Origin: Aphanomyces cochlioides
Taxonomy: Eukaryota > Oomycota > Saprolegniomycetes > Saprolegniales > Verrucalvaceae
Reading direction: 5' to 3'
NCBI GenBank assembly: GCA_019828595.1
Contig: JAHQRK010000005.1
Span: 3,348,001 to 3,412,000 of the forward strand
Length of the DNA: 64,000 nucleotides
Shown: piece after piece, positions 10,127-20,660 of the stretch
Numbering within the stretch: the stretch's first letter is position 1
Layout: each line of letters begins with the position of its first letter
Notes under the pieces: model-generated
What the model saw: the letters and a program-made list of their open reading frames with translations, nothing else
What the model was told of the DNA's origin: nothing
Database searches by the model: none
Program-made: the position numbers and the translations under genes

Positions 10127-11427
10127 ATGAGTGCCGCCACCGCCGCCGCTGTGCTCGATCGATCCATGTTTCTCCAGACCCTCAAGGTCATGGGCATCTG
10201 CGCTGAAGGAAAGCAAATCGGCCACATTGTCAAGACCTTCTCGAAGCATTTGCTCAACCGACCAAAGCTTCGAAACGTCGTGCCGAACCCGCTAAAAGTC
10301 GCACCCGCCAAGTTGGTCCTCCTCAGTGAAAGCATCCAAGGCGATGCTCTCACCGGCTGCCCGCAAGATCTTCACACGTACATCCAAGACGAAAAGCTCG
10401 AGGTATTAGGAAAAGCTCGTCGTGTTTGATGACGGTGATGTAGGTGCAACCACACGAAATATCGCTTGATTATTCATTCTGGTCAGTTGAGCATGTCTTG
10501 CGCCGCCTGCTACCGGAATCTATCACGGAAATTCCATCTTCCTTCGAGACGATCGGCCACATTGCGCATTTGAACTTGCGAGACGCGCATCTTCCTTACA
10601 AACACTTGATCGGCCAAGTTATCCTTGACAAGAATACGCCGCGGATCAAGACGGTCGTCAACAAGATCGATGTGATTGACAGCGTCTTCCGAACATTTCC
10701 AATGGAAGTTCTCGCAGGCGAAGACAACATGGAGGTCGAAGTGCACGAAACTGACTGCACATTTGCATTCAACTTTGCCCAAGTCTATTGGAACTCTCGT
10801 CTCCAGCAAGAACATCTCCGTCTCGTGCGTTCATTGAGCCCGAAGGATGTCATCTGCGATATGATGTGCGGCATTGGTCCGTTCGCCATCCCGCTCGCCA
10901 AGAAGGGCTGCACCGTCTTCGCCAACGACTTGAATCCCAAGAGCTTCGAGTACCTACAGGTCAACGCCAAGAAGAACAAAGTCGAGTCGAAACTTCGAGC
11001 GTTCAACATGGACGGCCGAGCTTTCGTCGCGCATCTCCTTTTGTCCAAGATCCAATTCACCCAAGTGATCATGAACCTTCCCGCCATCGCGCTCGAGTTC
11101 CTCGATGCCTTCCCAGGACAGTTTGATGAGTGGCAAGGCGAGCTCCCGATGGTTCATACGTACTGCTTTACGACGGACATGGACGCTCCTGAAAAGGATG
11201 TTCGAGAGGTACTGGCTATAGAATAGGCTGGACCTCATGTTGTTGCTTCGTAGCGAACGGAAGCGATCCTTGGCGCTCCGTTGGAAAAGGTTACTGTGTA
11301 TCATGTCCGAGACGTCGCGCCAAAGAAGCTCATGATGTGCATCTCGTTCCAATTGCCAGCCGCAGCAGCATATTCGCCAGAGAAGTACAAGGAGTTGCAG
11401 AGTAAGAAGCCGCGTCTCGAAGAGTAA
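10127..11427 (+). CDS. TRM5: tRNA (guanine-N1)-methyltransferase TRM5
   Basis: Three exons; introns at about 10402-10443 and 11209-11254. The protein methylates N1 of G37 next to the anticodon, which prevents +1 frameshifting. Seen in the sequence: an N-terminal D1-like domain (residues 1-90), the D2 domain containing HLNLRDAHLPYK, and a class-I SAM fold with motif CDMMCGIGPFAIPLAKKG and the TRM5-specific NLPAIALEFLD loop. The start was taken at the ATG at 10127, which has a good AAAATGAG context. The protein ends KPRLEE. The stop is 11 bp from the stop of the convergent NAA50 gene. No mitochondrial presequence is visible, so the product is probably cytosolic/nuclear, although TRM5 of other eukaryotes also serves mitochondria. 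Confidence 0.92.
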
Positions 11428-11438
11428 TCAACATAAGT

Positions 11439-12024
11439 TCATTGTGTACCAAACGAACGCGCCAGGATGTAGCAGTCGGGCGGCGTGATGTTCCTATAAT
11501 AGTTGTGGATCGTCTGCGTGATTTCAAATCCGTAGTTCGCGTAAAACTTGATCGCCTCGGCGTTGCTGGTTTGGACATGCAGATAGATATGGTCTATGTG
11601 GCTCTTTTCACAGTAATCGAGGACGCTTTGCAAGAGCGCACCGCCTGCAATGTCGATGAGTGACATCAACTTTTGGAGATTCTCTCGCACCGAGTTTGTA
11701 TCGACGGTAAGGCTCCAGCACGCCAAGCGTCATGATGTACACTCGCTCTACGCCATCTGGCATAGTTTCTACTCGGCAACATATCGCGCTCACGATAACA
11801 TCCTCGACAATTCCTGGATGGATTTATGAGTTGCGACGACCTCAACAACTTGGATCCTTACCAAACTTTGTCAACTCACGAGGCATGGACAGAATATCCG
11901 AGTAGAACCCATCATTGTAGCGCACTGGGAAGATCTTTTGATTCAGCACGCGGAGAATTCCTACATTCTGCGCCGTGATGGCGCCAAACCGAACCGACAA
12001 GGCCTTCCTGCCGGAGGCGTCCAT
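11439..12024 (-). CDS. NAA50: N-alpha-acetyltransferase 50 (NAA50/San)
   Basis: Three exons in the GNAT fold. The conserved start of the fold reads LRVLNQKIFPVRYNDGFYSDIL. Next comes VYIMTLGVLEPYRRYKLGG, the acetyl-CoA pyrophosphate loop, completed across an intron at about 11660-11710. Then IYLHVQTSNAEAIKFYANYG and the NYYRNITPPDCYIL tail. These are the hallmarks of NAA50, which acetylates N-terminal Met followed by hydrophobic residues and supports sister-chromatid cohesion in animals. The start is placed at the ATG at 12024 (MDASGRKALSV), because the longer upstream reading is not family-like. The acetyl-CoA loop reads RRYKLG, where R/Q-x2-G-x-G/A is usual. Confidence 0.9.
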
Positions 12025-12619
12025 GATCCAAGTGAAGAGTGGTGGAAAACATGTTCTGAAGTTGAGCTTCAATACTGTATCAAACAATAACCTTTGTAAA
12101 TAAATATTTATTGATAAGAAAGCTTTAAGGTTTTGTATCAATCATGCAACTCTAAAACATTATATCATCGTGTTGTAACATTGACCTCCAGCCAATGCAA
12201 ATGCTCCAACTTGGACATGTCGCTATGTCGTAATTGTCCTGTCGTTAACCAAGACCACGTCGTACTTCTTGATCTGTACGATACGACTAAAGCACTCCAC
12301 ATCATAAGAAATGATCGATAACGCAAGCAACAGTCTAAAAATGCGTTCTTACGGTGCACATCAAGCAACAGTTTAGAACTGTATTAATTAATATACTGCT
12401 ATATTGTATACTGGTGGTACTGTAGTCGTGTTTGCTGAAGTTGATCGATATCCATGGACATCGTTTGCGCAACTCAAGGCATCATCTCGAGATGATGGCA
12501 CTGTCAAATTCAAATCTAAAGTACAAGGAGAGGGAAAGACCAAGTCGCCTTGGCTTGACGAGCTCGATTCTTCTTGCAGTATTCCGAAATGCATGGACAA
12601 AAACCTGTAGAAATGAATA
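12025..12619. other. Gap between NAA50 and ankyrin gene
   Basis: About 600 bp, AT-rich at 12060-12180 and 12370-12420. Overlapping open frames of about 70 codons exist on both strands at 12388-12610, but neither resembles a known protein. I see no gene I can support. Confidence 0.4.
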
Positions 12620-13979
12620 TTATTGGCTCAAATAATCAGACATGTTTGATTCCATGGGCCAGGCCCAGCGCGTCACGTGTGCATCCTTCCGTGCGGTATA
12701 TTGTACGACTTGGGCATGGCCGTTTATGATCGCGCCGTCCATTGCTTTGGTCGTGCAGCCTTCATTTCGATGGGCATGAAGAAATTTCACAATGTCCAAA
12801 TGTCCATACTTGGCAGCGGAGTCCATCGCCGCGATTGTTCCACCTTCTTGGCGATGGAAGTGTAGGAACTCGACGACTTGGAAGTGGCCATGCCGCGCTG
12901 CTGAATTCAACGCTGCCGCCGTACAGCCTTCCTGGCGATTGTCGTGCAAGAAACGAACAATGTCCAAATGACCATGGGTGGCTGCACCGTCCATGGCATC
13001 CGTCGAAGCTCCTCCTTCCTGAGGGTACAATTCGTGCAGAAAATGGACAACCTCGATGTGGCCATTTGTAGCAGCCCAGTCCAAGGCTCGACAAGAACAC
13101 ATGTGCCCTTTATCCAGTAGGTGGCGGAGGATTTGAATGTGACCATGCCTCGCTGCAAGATCGGCAAGGAAAATTGAAATGATCCTCTTGTTGTATGGGT
13201 CTGGATTAAGCACGCACATGAGATCAAGAGCACCGTCCACAGCTGCATAAACCGAGGCCATGGTTTGCATGGCCGGCCACAAATCACAGAGACGGCGAAC
13301 GCCCGAATTTCCATAAGGCCCTTGTCCACGAAAAAGTTCCGGTTCTTTAAAATTACCAGTGTCAAGCCACACATTTGGACCAGCCTCAATTCGGTTCTAC
13401 CAATTTTGTGTTCTAGAGCGACAATGGAGACACTTTCTGTCGCAAAGACTGATGGTTCCAAGGAGTTCCCGTTGAGTGTGGCTGGATGCATTGCCGACTC
13501 AGTCACGTTGACTACAGACATGCAGCAATCTAGAGCCATTGCAATGTGTTGGGCGCCTCGAGCTCTGCGCTTTGCTTCGCTCAAGAAGCGAACAGAGCAA
13601 AGCTCGAATGAAAGGACGAGATGACCCGAGCGATGATTCGACCTCACCTCTCGGATGCCACCGTGTTGAAACATTGACCATTGTCACCACAATCAATCGG
13701 TCGTCCATTGTAATCACTGCAGAACCAAAATCCGTCTCCAGAACCTGCTTTTGAGCGGAACCACCACGAGAACACAGCGCGAAAGGTCGAGACGCGCCGA
13801 TCAATCGTAGCCAAGTCAGCCAAGAGCCATGAATGTATGGGATATCTCAGCTTCGAAAAGACAATAAATTCCTTCGGGATTCCCTCTTGAAACCCAACGA
13901 TATGGCGGAAAAGACCATGATGGACAAGCACGACCGCCGCAAGTTGCATCGAAAGGATATCGCAAAATGAGACCTTCAA
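12620..13979 (-). CDS. Ankyrin-repeat protein of the oomycete expanded type
   Basis: The C-terminal exon (13372-12620) encodes at least five ankyrin-type repeats with the pattern (M)DxAAxxGHLxIVxFLHxxRxEGC. This is the ankyrin variant massively expanded in saprolegnian oomycetes. Repeats lie roughly at residues 50-220 of that exon. An upstream segment (13979-13660) encodes an N-terminal piece beginning MQLAAVVLVHHGLFRHIVGFQEGIP at 13949, again typical of the family. The intervening 300 bp switch frame at least twice, so the joining introns (candidate donor near 13663, acceptor near 13390) are uncertain. A frameshifted, decaying family member is possible. The function is unknown; ankyrin repeats bind proteins. 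Confidence 0.7.
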
Positions 13980-14146
13980 AATTTAATATCTTGGAGCAAC
14001 AACATAAGATTTATGTTAAAGTGATGTTCTGTTATTACTGTATAACTTAATTTTCTTTAAGAGTTTATTAATTGTTATTTCGACGACATAATAGGCTAGT
14101 GTCAAATGACCTTTATAAATAAATATTGCATCCTTGATGTCGCGGA

Positions 14147-14982
14147 ATGGGAATGAGAATCTTATCTTTCTCTCGTTCAAGAAGATCCATGTCGCTGCCA
14201 GCGAATCCATTGAAGCTCCGGGAAGAACCGCTGAGCGTGCCAAAGTCGCACCGAAAGCAATGGAATTCGTCGACCAAGTTGGGGACAGAGCGAACGAAAT
14301 CCAGGCCTAAGTCTCCAAGCACCAAAGCTTCAGTTGCGACCTCCTCCCCACTTGAAGACATTGACAAAGATATGGTATTGAATGCGAGGGCTCTGGTGGA
14401 GAAAGCTGTGGAGTCAGCGCTTCACGATGGGGCTCCGGCGACGCCAGAGAAGCGCGAAGTAGACTCAACACAGCCCAACACTAGTGCGATCATACACGAG
14501 ATTGAAATTGCACTTGTTCAAGATATGGAAATACGAGATGGAGCGCTTGCCAAAGAGAATAATGGTCAAGACTTCGAGACTCATTTGTACCTAGAACAAG
14601 TCCGACTTGAAAGAGCACGAAGGAAAATTGCCATCCAGGCATTCCGTCGACAAATTGAACGGCAGATGCAACGACTAGGAGAAATGCTGGATGAAGTCAA
14701 CAAGCGCGAAGCACTCATGGACGCAGCATTCAACAAGTACGAGTGGTTACTCCAGCAAGGTCTAAAGTCGTAAAGGACCCAGGTAAAGCAGAGAAACCTC
14801 AACATATCCCATCACAAAATCTCCGAACAGATATGCACATGTGGCGATCAACAACTGGGAAACGTCCCTTGAGAACTGCGAGGACCGAACTCGATGGACT
14901 AACAAAAAGCCAGGACATCCAAAAAAATGACGTCATACCTGCCTTGGCTTGGGGGAGTAAAAATACTCTGGTCGTTTCATGA
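14147..14982 (+). CDS. Hypothetical coiled-coil protein, C-terminus uncertain
   Basis: A 208-residue ORF (14147-14773) with a basic Ser/Arg-rich N-terminus (FSRSRRS...) and a charged alpha-helical coiled-coil half (residues about 110-208, ending LLQQGLKS). I recognise no family. Directly after, another frame carries a coding-looking sequence (KAEKPQHIPSQNLRTDMHMW...) to a TGA at 14980-14982. Removing a 23-nt GT...AG stretch (about 14757-14779) would fuse the two frames. That is shorter than any normal intron, so a frameshift is equally possible. The TGA overlaps the ATG of the next ORF (ATGA). Confidence 0.55.
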
Positions 14983-17900
14983 AACCTCTACCAGTTTCAA
15001 GAGTTCGAACTGTGCCGCCTGATGGAACCATGAAGAGCCTCGTCGAACTGTTCAACTCCACGAATCCCACGACAAGTTTGCTGGCTAAAGTCAGTGGCTT
15101 TGTCTATGTGGCCTTGACTGCAGCTGGATCGATTGTTTACCTGTACATTCTCTCGCCAAGTATCACAAACGATCACTGGTGGCCCAATTTCAACACGACA
15201 GGGGCTCAAACGTTCCTTGGAGACCTGTACAACGCAAAGTTGACCACAGGAGCACGTGGCGACTTGGACTTGTTTGCCTCTGATGTGGTCGTTTTCAAGA
15301 ACTACGGCCAAGGCTTAGCCCACATGAGCACACGGCCTGCTGCAGCTCGAGCTATACTCCTCGGCAAGCTGCCTCTGAACCAAGTCGTCGGAATTATCCG
15401 ATCCGAATCTTTGATCGACAACATTAGAACGCTGACACCATCGTGCTGGTTGGATTTCAATCGTACATACGAAATGGCCCACACCGCTCGACATCAGGAA
15501 ATCTGCAACGAACGGCGAAAATCCAATGCTGCTGTGTACTTGGAAGCCTTGCTACGCAATATTCAATCGACCGATTTGCTCACGTCGTCGTACTATCCTG
15601 AGATCCAATCGACCATCTTTGACACTGTTGCAGCCTTGACTAGTGAAGGAGCTCAGTGGGTGAACGACATTGAACACCACACTTGGCTTCCAGTTGATGA
15701 TGAAGTTCGCCTCTGGACTGCTCATGGCCTCGAATATTTCAAAAATCAGCTTCAGAATCTCTACCAAGAGGGCATTCAAGACACAATCGCCATTGTGAAT
15801 GCATTGGGCATTCGTCAACGCATCACGATTATGAGTATTCCGTACGTGAGCCGTCCAAAAGGTGCGTGGACGTCAGGGTATTCGTTTTGTGGTTTTTGGA
15901 ATGACCTGGATGCCGCTGCAATGATGAGTGCGAGTCTGATCCGTTCAGCTCCCAACTGGTTCGAAACTACGGGGTACACTTGGGACAACTATTACTGTGG
16001 ATCAGCTGGCACTCCTGCAACGGCGCTCGTCCGATCAAATATGGGGCCATTGACTGTGATTGACATTTTCGTGGTGCCCCCTCCGTCAACTCTGGTGGCC
16101 CTTGTGGCAGAGGCTCAAAAGCAAATACTATCGAACGCCTTGCAAAATAGCCAAAGCTATGTGGCAGTAATTGAGCCGACTATCGACGCCGTGCCAACTG
16201 CATGGGTAAGCCCTGGAGCGGTCTACTACGGTGGAAATCCCGTTTGCCCCTATGGCCTTGCTCAGTCTTTCGTTCAGCCATCGTTTGGATATTACGACGA
16301 CTGTGGCAGCCAAGAAAAACACATTATTCAAATGTCCCGAGACAGCGTCTTGTTTGCCCTATTAGCGACATCTCTTCCTGCTTCCAAAGCCTCATCCGTT
16401 TGCAATTTGGCTTCGGTGGATGTCTACACGTCGTGCATTCAAAGTCTCCTTGCTGCCACCAATGTGGTGAATCATCTCATCCAAGCTACAGACGCACTGG
16501 CAGATAAACTACGCGAAGCCACACGAGATGTCGTGGCTCTGAATACGACGTTTGTCCAGTTGGCTACGATCAACGGCACGGATCAAGTACTTCTGCAGCC
16601 CATGGTCACGTCGGCATTTTCATCTTCGCCTTCGTGGGATCCGTGGTCGTTTGTGGGCTGGATGACCATGTACGAGTGGATTAATGGCCAGCGCGAAGTT
16701 TTTTCCTTCGAGGGAGACTACGACACCTACATCCTGATGTCTCGTCATCACGACTTCGTCATGCTGGCCGCGAATGCCATTGAATTGCCTCGCAGTGCGT
16801 GCACGTACTTGTGGTTTGTGTGCATTTACGTCTCTGCAGTCCTTCTCTTTGTTTTCTTTTTGCTTTTCATTTATGGTGCAGCCGCTCGATTCCACGTTGA
16901 TGGGCGCAATCTCTTCTTCAGTAATCGTCTCATTGGTGGCGCTTGGATTGGTCGTCCTTTTCTATTCCTGAGAGGTATGACAGCTATCCTTGTCTTAAGC
17001 ACGTCGCCGTCTACTTTTCGAAGCTATGGTGGCTTAACCACGTTTGATTTCACCCCCCGACCAGCGTGGCATTCTCTCGTCATTGCTGGTGAGGTCACGT
17101 GGATCACGTACGTTGCCAATGACATTTTGCTCCCTGCCACACAGCCTTACTCGGCTCTATGCTCTCCTTTGAGCAGTATTCTTTGCTGGCTGGTCGTCTT
17201 CTTCATTGAGTATACGATGCCTTACGTTGCCCAAGCGACAATTGGAAGAGACTGCGAGATTATTTCGTTCATGCAAGGCCTTCAGTGCAACAGTGGCGAA
17301 ATCCACATTGGCAGTACTGGTCGCACTGGATTATTGCTCCTGATTGCGTTGGGCTCTGTGGTCGTTGCATTCTTGCTGACTATGTTGCCGACGTTTGCTG
17401 TTCGATCACTTCGACTACCAAATCGAACGTCCCCGAGCGTTTTACTGACAAGCACCTCTGAAGCATTTTTGTTCCGACATCCTCAGGAAGCCCTCGATGC
17501 TACAGCTTGTGTGCTCTCTGGCATTCTTCCACTGGGTGATTACGTCTTTGACGTCAAGAATTGGATCATTTGTAAAGCCATTCGCATTGGTGCAATGTTG
17601 TATTCCCTAGCACCAGCAACTTGTACAGTGCATCCCATGGACATCATGGAGCTCAGGAATGAAGACTGTAAATTGAAGACTGCTGCGTCAAAGAAGTCGC
17701 GAAGTCGCTGGGTCGGCCTTGTGGGCCTTGTCTGGTTGATTGAGCCCATCGTGACGAGCTTTCTCTTCTTTGACTTGAGCCGTTCATTGCTCACGAATGA
17801 TTTCTTGTGGGCTGAATTCGACGTGACGACAACATTGCCCTTTGTTGCAAATTGGTTCAATTTCAATTTACAATTTTCTTTTCCGCCGTCACATATTCAC

Positions 17901-20345
17901 ATCGATGCTGCCAAATTCGGTGCGTTTTCGTCCACGACAAACGAGACGACGCGAAATGTCATCAACTCTGCACTGTATGCAATTCAGATACAAGACGAGG
18001 CGAATTCACTGTCAAATGTTGTCCAAGGGCTTCGAATGATGGATGGCTGCTTGCTTCCTTGGATTTCAACGGCGTACTGTTATGCAGATTTCAACCAGAC
18101 TTGGGAGATGGCCCACAGCGATCAACGTCAAAAGCGTTGCCTGGATGAAAAAGCTAACGGCGCTGTGTACTTGGAAGCCATCTTGCGCAATGCCGACTGG
18201 TCTGAACTTAAAGTTTGCTGGGGAGACGCTTTGGACATTGGCATCTTTTCATCGCTACGGAGTACAAACCGTGGTCTCGACTGGATTGCCGCAGTAAAAA
18301 ACAACATGCTGTCTGTCAGTGAGGAAGTCGCCCTTTGGCAATCCCACGACATAACTCGATTTACTACGCAGTGGCAAAATTACAAGAGTTTGGGCGTGAC
18401 CGAGTCGCTCACTGTCTCGAATCCCTTCGGACTTACCTACCCACTCACTCTGAAGAAATCCAACAGCTCATTCCACGTGTCAGCAGCCACGTCGATGAAA
18501 ATGTACTGGAGTTTTGCAAACGACTTGACAAGCATCGCATCCAATACATCGATTCTCTCTGGGAAAAGCTTGCTACGCCAGAGCGCCTTGTATGGTTTCC
18601 AAAACATTTCGATTCAAATGGCAATGGCGCAACGCGGCATCCTTTTCCTGCCGCTGGATTCAGCTTTGACTGTCTTTAACACTTTGATCGGACCGTTTGG
18701 CACTGTCGATATGAAGCGAGTCGCAGTGCCTACCACGTTGCGTGATCTCTATCAGTCCATGCGTCAACATTTGTTGACGACTTTGAATTCCAATCCAGTT
18801 GCTGAAAAGGCCTTTTGGTCGACATACACGCTCTACTTTCTAACGCCGATTCCACAAGCCTGGGACGGTCTTCCACTGTGGGGTGGCGACATCATTTGCG
18901 GCGTCAACTTTGGTGGCTCGCATAACACGCCATTTCAGTTCTTCAGCTCGACAGGGCTCTGTGGCAACTACCTGAACGATTTTATCTCGGAGTACTCTTA
19001 CAATGTGATCTTGGCGGTCATAGCAGCGAATTTGATGGATTCCAATGCCACGGCTTGGCAATTGATCAACGATCGAGATCCGACGCACTCTTCTATCTTG
19101 ACAAACGCGCTGAACTCTTCGACGTCCTTCTTGACCCGCTTTGTCCCTAAAGAAGACGTGACTTCGTTCGACGTCGAGAGTGCTAAAGTCTACATTCGCG
19201 ATGTCGTTGGTCTGGAATTGATTCAATATTTGAGCTACGACCAAAGTCAATCAGTGAATCTTTCTCGAATCAATCTCTTCGCGCCGACAGAACCAGACTT
19301 TTATTTCTTCTCGTGGCTTTATCTCTTTTCATGGGTCGAAGGAAAGCGTGAAGTCGTGACGTTTCAAGCCGACTTGGACACGATTACGACGATCTCGACA
19401 GTCTTCACCATGGTTGAACGTACAGTCGGCTCTGAAGAATTGCCGACCAACTTGTCGTTTTACTTTTACAATATTGTGCTCTACATTTCGATCATCCTCG
19501 GCTGCGTTGGATTCTTGGCTTGTGTCTATATCATCTCAAGCCGAGGTTATATTGAAGGCAAGAACATGGAGCATTTCTCGTTGGTCGCGGGCCACGTCTG
19601 GGTTGGCCGTCCGCTTGTTCTTCTCCGCGGTCTTGCCGCCGCAGCATTTCTCGCCACGTCGAGGCTCAATTTGATCCGCCCGAATGGTGGCCTCGTTGCA
19701 TACTTGGAGTCTCCCAACGAGTCTTGGCTGCTGGTAATTCTTTCCGCTGCTGAACTCGGCTGGCTTGTCAATATTATTCACGACACGTGCTCCGTCTTTA
19801 CTCGAGAATTCACAGCACAATGCTTTACGATTAGTACTTGGATTGTCTGCGGTGTGGCTGCTATTTGGACGTTTGCAGCTCCAGCTCACCATGCCATCAC
19901 AATTTCACGAGAGTGTCGAGTCCTCGCCGTCGACTTCGACGTTGAATGCCTCAGCGGTGTGGTTGAAATTGGCAGCTTCTCTCGCTTTCGTGGTCTTATT
20001 GGGGTCGCCATCGGTGGTTGTGCTCTCGGCTATCTCCTCGTGCGTATTCGGCACCGATGGTCGACACCTCCGCCGAAAGTGACGTGGCTATCGTACTTCT
20101 TGTATTCTGCCGCCAAGCACAAGTTTGAGCGAACGATTATGACGGAATGGGAGCATCGAGGCGTGTACTACTTGGACAAGGCGTCAGCAGCTCTCACGGG
20201 GCTCATCGCGTTGCAATTCAAAGGCGCTTGCTACATACTCGACATCAAGACATGGCGGATTTATGTCATTGACGCCGAGCAGCTAGCCAGTCGTGGGAAG
20301 GAGCTGCCCGCGCACATTTTGCACGCTTTGCCGCTTGTCGAGTAA
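14979..20345 (+). CDS. Giant multi-TM protein with two homologous halves
   Basis: One uninterrupted 1788-codon frame, intronless, unlike nearly all neighbours. It has no domain I can name. Each half starts with one membrane segment (residues 36-58, and one near 900), then a roughly 550-residue loop rich in Asn-x-Ser/Thr sites, Trp and Cys. A cluster of about five further membrane segments follows. Both halves share a loop motif FN(R/Q)T(Y/W)EMAH with a following (A)VYLEA(L/I)LRN. Both also share GREV-like and F(E/Q)xDxDT motifs before the TM cluster, then W(I/V)GRP(F/L)xxLRG between TM segments. It therefore arose by internal tandem duplication. The topology suggests a surface or vacuolar membrane protein with large glycosylated loops. 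The true start could be the Met at 15030. Confidence 0.75.
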   Translation: MKPLPVSRVRTVPPDGTMKSLVELFNSTNPTTSLLAKVSGFVYVALTAAGSIVYLYILSPSITNDHWWPNFNTTGAQTFLGDLYNAKLTTGARGDLDLFASDVVVFKNYGQGLAHMSTRPAAARAILLGKLPLNQVVGIIRSESLIDNIRTLTPSCWLDFNRTYEMAHTARHQEICNERRKSNAAVYLEALLRNIQSTDLLTSSYYPEIQSTIFDTVAALTSEGAQWVNDIEHHTWLPVDDEVRLWTAHGLEYFKNQLQNLYQEGIQDTIAIVNALGIRQRITIMSIPYVSRPKGAWTSGYSFCGFWNDLDAAAMMSASLIRSAPNWFETTGYTWDNYYCGSAGTPATALVRSNMGPLTVIDIFVVPPPSTLVALVAEAQKQILSNALQNSQSYVAVIEPTIDAVPTAWVSPGAVYYGGNPVCPYGLAQSFVQPSFGYYDDCGSQEKHIIQMSRDSVLFALLATSLPASKASSVCNLASVDVYTSCIQSLLAATNVVNHLIQATDALADKLREATRDVVALNTTFVQLATINGTDQVLLQPMVTSAFSSSPSWDPWSFVGWMTMYEWINGQREVFSFEGDYDTYILMSRHHDFVMLAANAIELPRSACTYLWFVCIYVSAVLLFVFFLLFIYGAAARFHVDGRNLFFSNRLIGGAWIGRPFLFLRGMTAILVLSTSPSTFRSYGGLTTFDFTPRPAWHSLVIAGEVTWITYVANDILLPATQPYSALCSPLSSILCWLVVFFIEYTMPYVAQATIGRDCEIISFMQGLQCNSGEIHIGSTGRTGLLLLIALGSVVVAFLLTMLPTFAVRSLRLPNRTSPSVLLTSTSEAFLFRHPQEALDATACVLSGILPLGDYVFDVKNWIICKAIRIGAMLYSLAPATCTVHPMDIMELRNEDCKLKTAASKKSRSRWVGLVGLVWLIEPIVTSFLFFDLSRSLLTNDFLWAEFDVTTTLPFVANWFNFNLQFSFPPSHIHIDAAKFGAFSSTTNETTRNVINSALYAIQIQDEANSLSNVVQGLRMMDGCLLPWISTAYCYADFNQTWEMAHSDQRQKRCLDEKANGAVYLEAILRNADWSELKVCWGDALDIGIFSSLRSTNRGLDWIAAVKNNMLSVSEEVALWQSHDITRFTTQWQNYKSLGVTESLTVSNPFGLTYPLTLKKSNSSFHVSAATSMKMYWSFANDLTSIASNTSILSGKSLLRQSALYGFQNISIQMAMAQRGILFLPLDSALTVFNTLIGPFGTVDMKRVAVPTTLRDLYQSMRQHLLTTLNSNPVAEKAFWSTYTLYFLTPIPQAWDGLPLWGGDIICGVNFGGSHNTPFQFFSSTGLCGNYLNDFISEYSYNVILAVIAANLMDSNATAWQLINDRDPTHSSILTNALNSSTSFLTRFVPKEDVTSFDVESAKVYIRDVVGLELIQYLSYDQSQSVNLSRINLFAPTEPDFYFFSWLYLFSWVEGKREVVTFQADLDTITTISTVFTMVERTVGSEELPTNLSFYFYNIVLYISIILGCVGFLACVYIISSRGYIEGKNMEHFSLVAGHVWVGRPLVLLRGLAAAAFLATSRLNLIRPNGGLVAYLESPNESWLLVILSAAELGWLVNIIHDTCSVFTREFTAQCFTISTWIVCGVAAIWTFAAPAHHAITISRECRVLAVDFDVECLSGVVEIGSFSRFRGLIGVAIGGCALGYLLVRIRHRWSTPPPKVTWLSYFLYSAAKHKFERTIMTEWEHRGVYYLDKASAALTGLIALQFKGACYILDIKTWRIYVIDAEQLASRGKELPAHILHALPLVE

Positions 20346-20660
20346 CTTTATATCGAAATCGAAATTGACATGAATGACGTGGCAGCACGGCAGGCTTCCA
20401 TTTCAACAACATGAAACCGCCAAGTTACTCCATGGTCATGAAACCACAAAGGCACAATACCAATCGTCAGATATCCGGATGATATCCGGATATTTAAAAT
20501 CAATTGGTGGTTTTCGTGCTGGACGGACGGATGACATGGAAAATTTAAATTTAAATTGGAAAATCTATTTATTGCATGATGTCCTAAGTCATTTGGTCGT
20601 CGGTCGTGTCAGTTGAGCCAATAAGAAACGCTCTCATATCCTGGCAAAGCAGGCCGCGAG
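20346..20660. promoter_or_regulatory. Intergenic region with paired TATCCGGAT sites
   Basis: No gene is seen in this 315-bp gap. Two abutting copies of TATCCGGAT lie at 20472-20480 and 20483-20492, 170 bp upstream of the USP gene, and a CCAATAAG box lies near 20620. AT-rich tracts (TTTAAATTTAAATT) are at about 20545-20560. Confidence 0.5.

Noticed and set aside
14979..15032. Translational coupling through the ATGA overlap
   Set aside because: Such coupling is a bacterial mechanism. In a eukaryotic nuclear gene an alternative start or separate transcript is more likely.
15552..19892. Reverse-strand ORFs inside the giant membrane-protein gene
   Set aside because: They lie antisense to a 1788-codon frame, have no domains and are expected from its base composition.
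20374..20616. An 80-codon ORF before the USP gene
   Set aside because: No conserved features, and it contains the TCCGGAT motif pair typical of noncoding promoter DNA.
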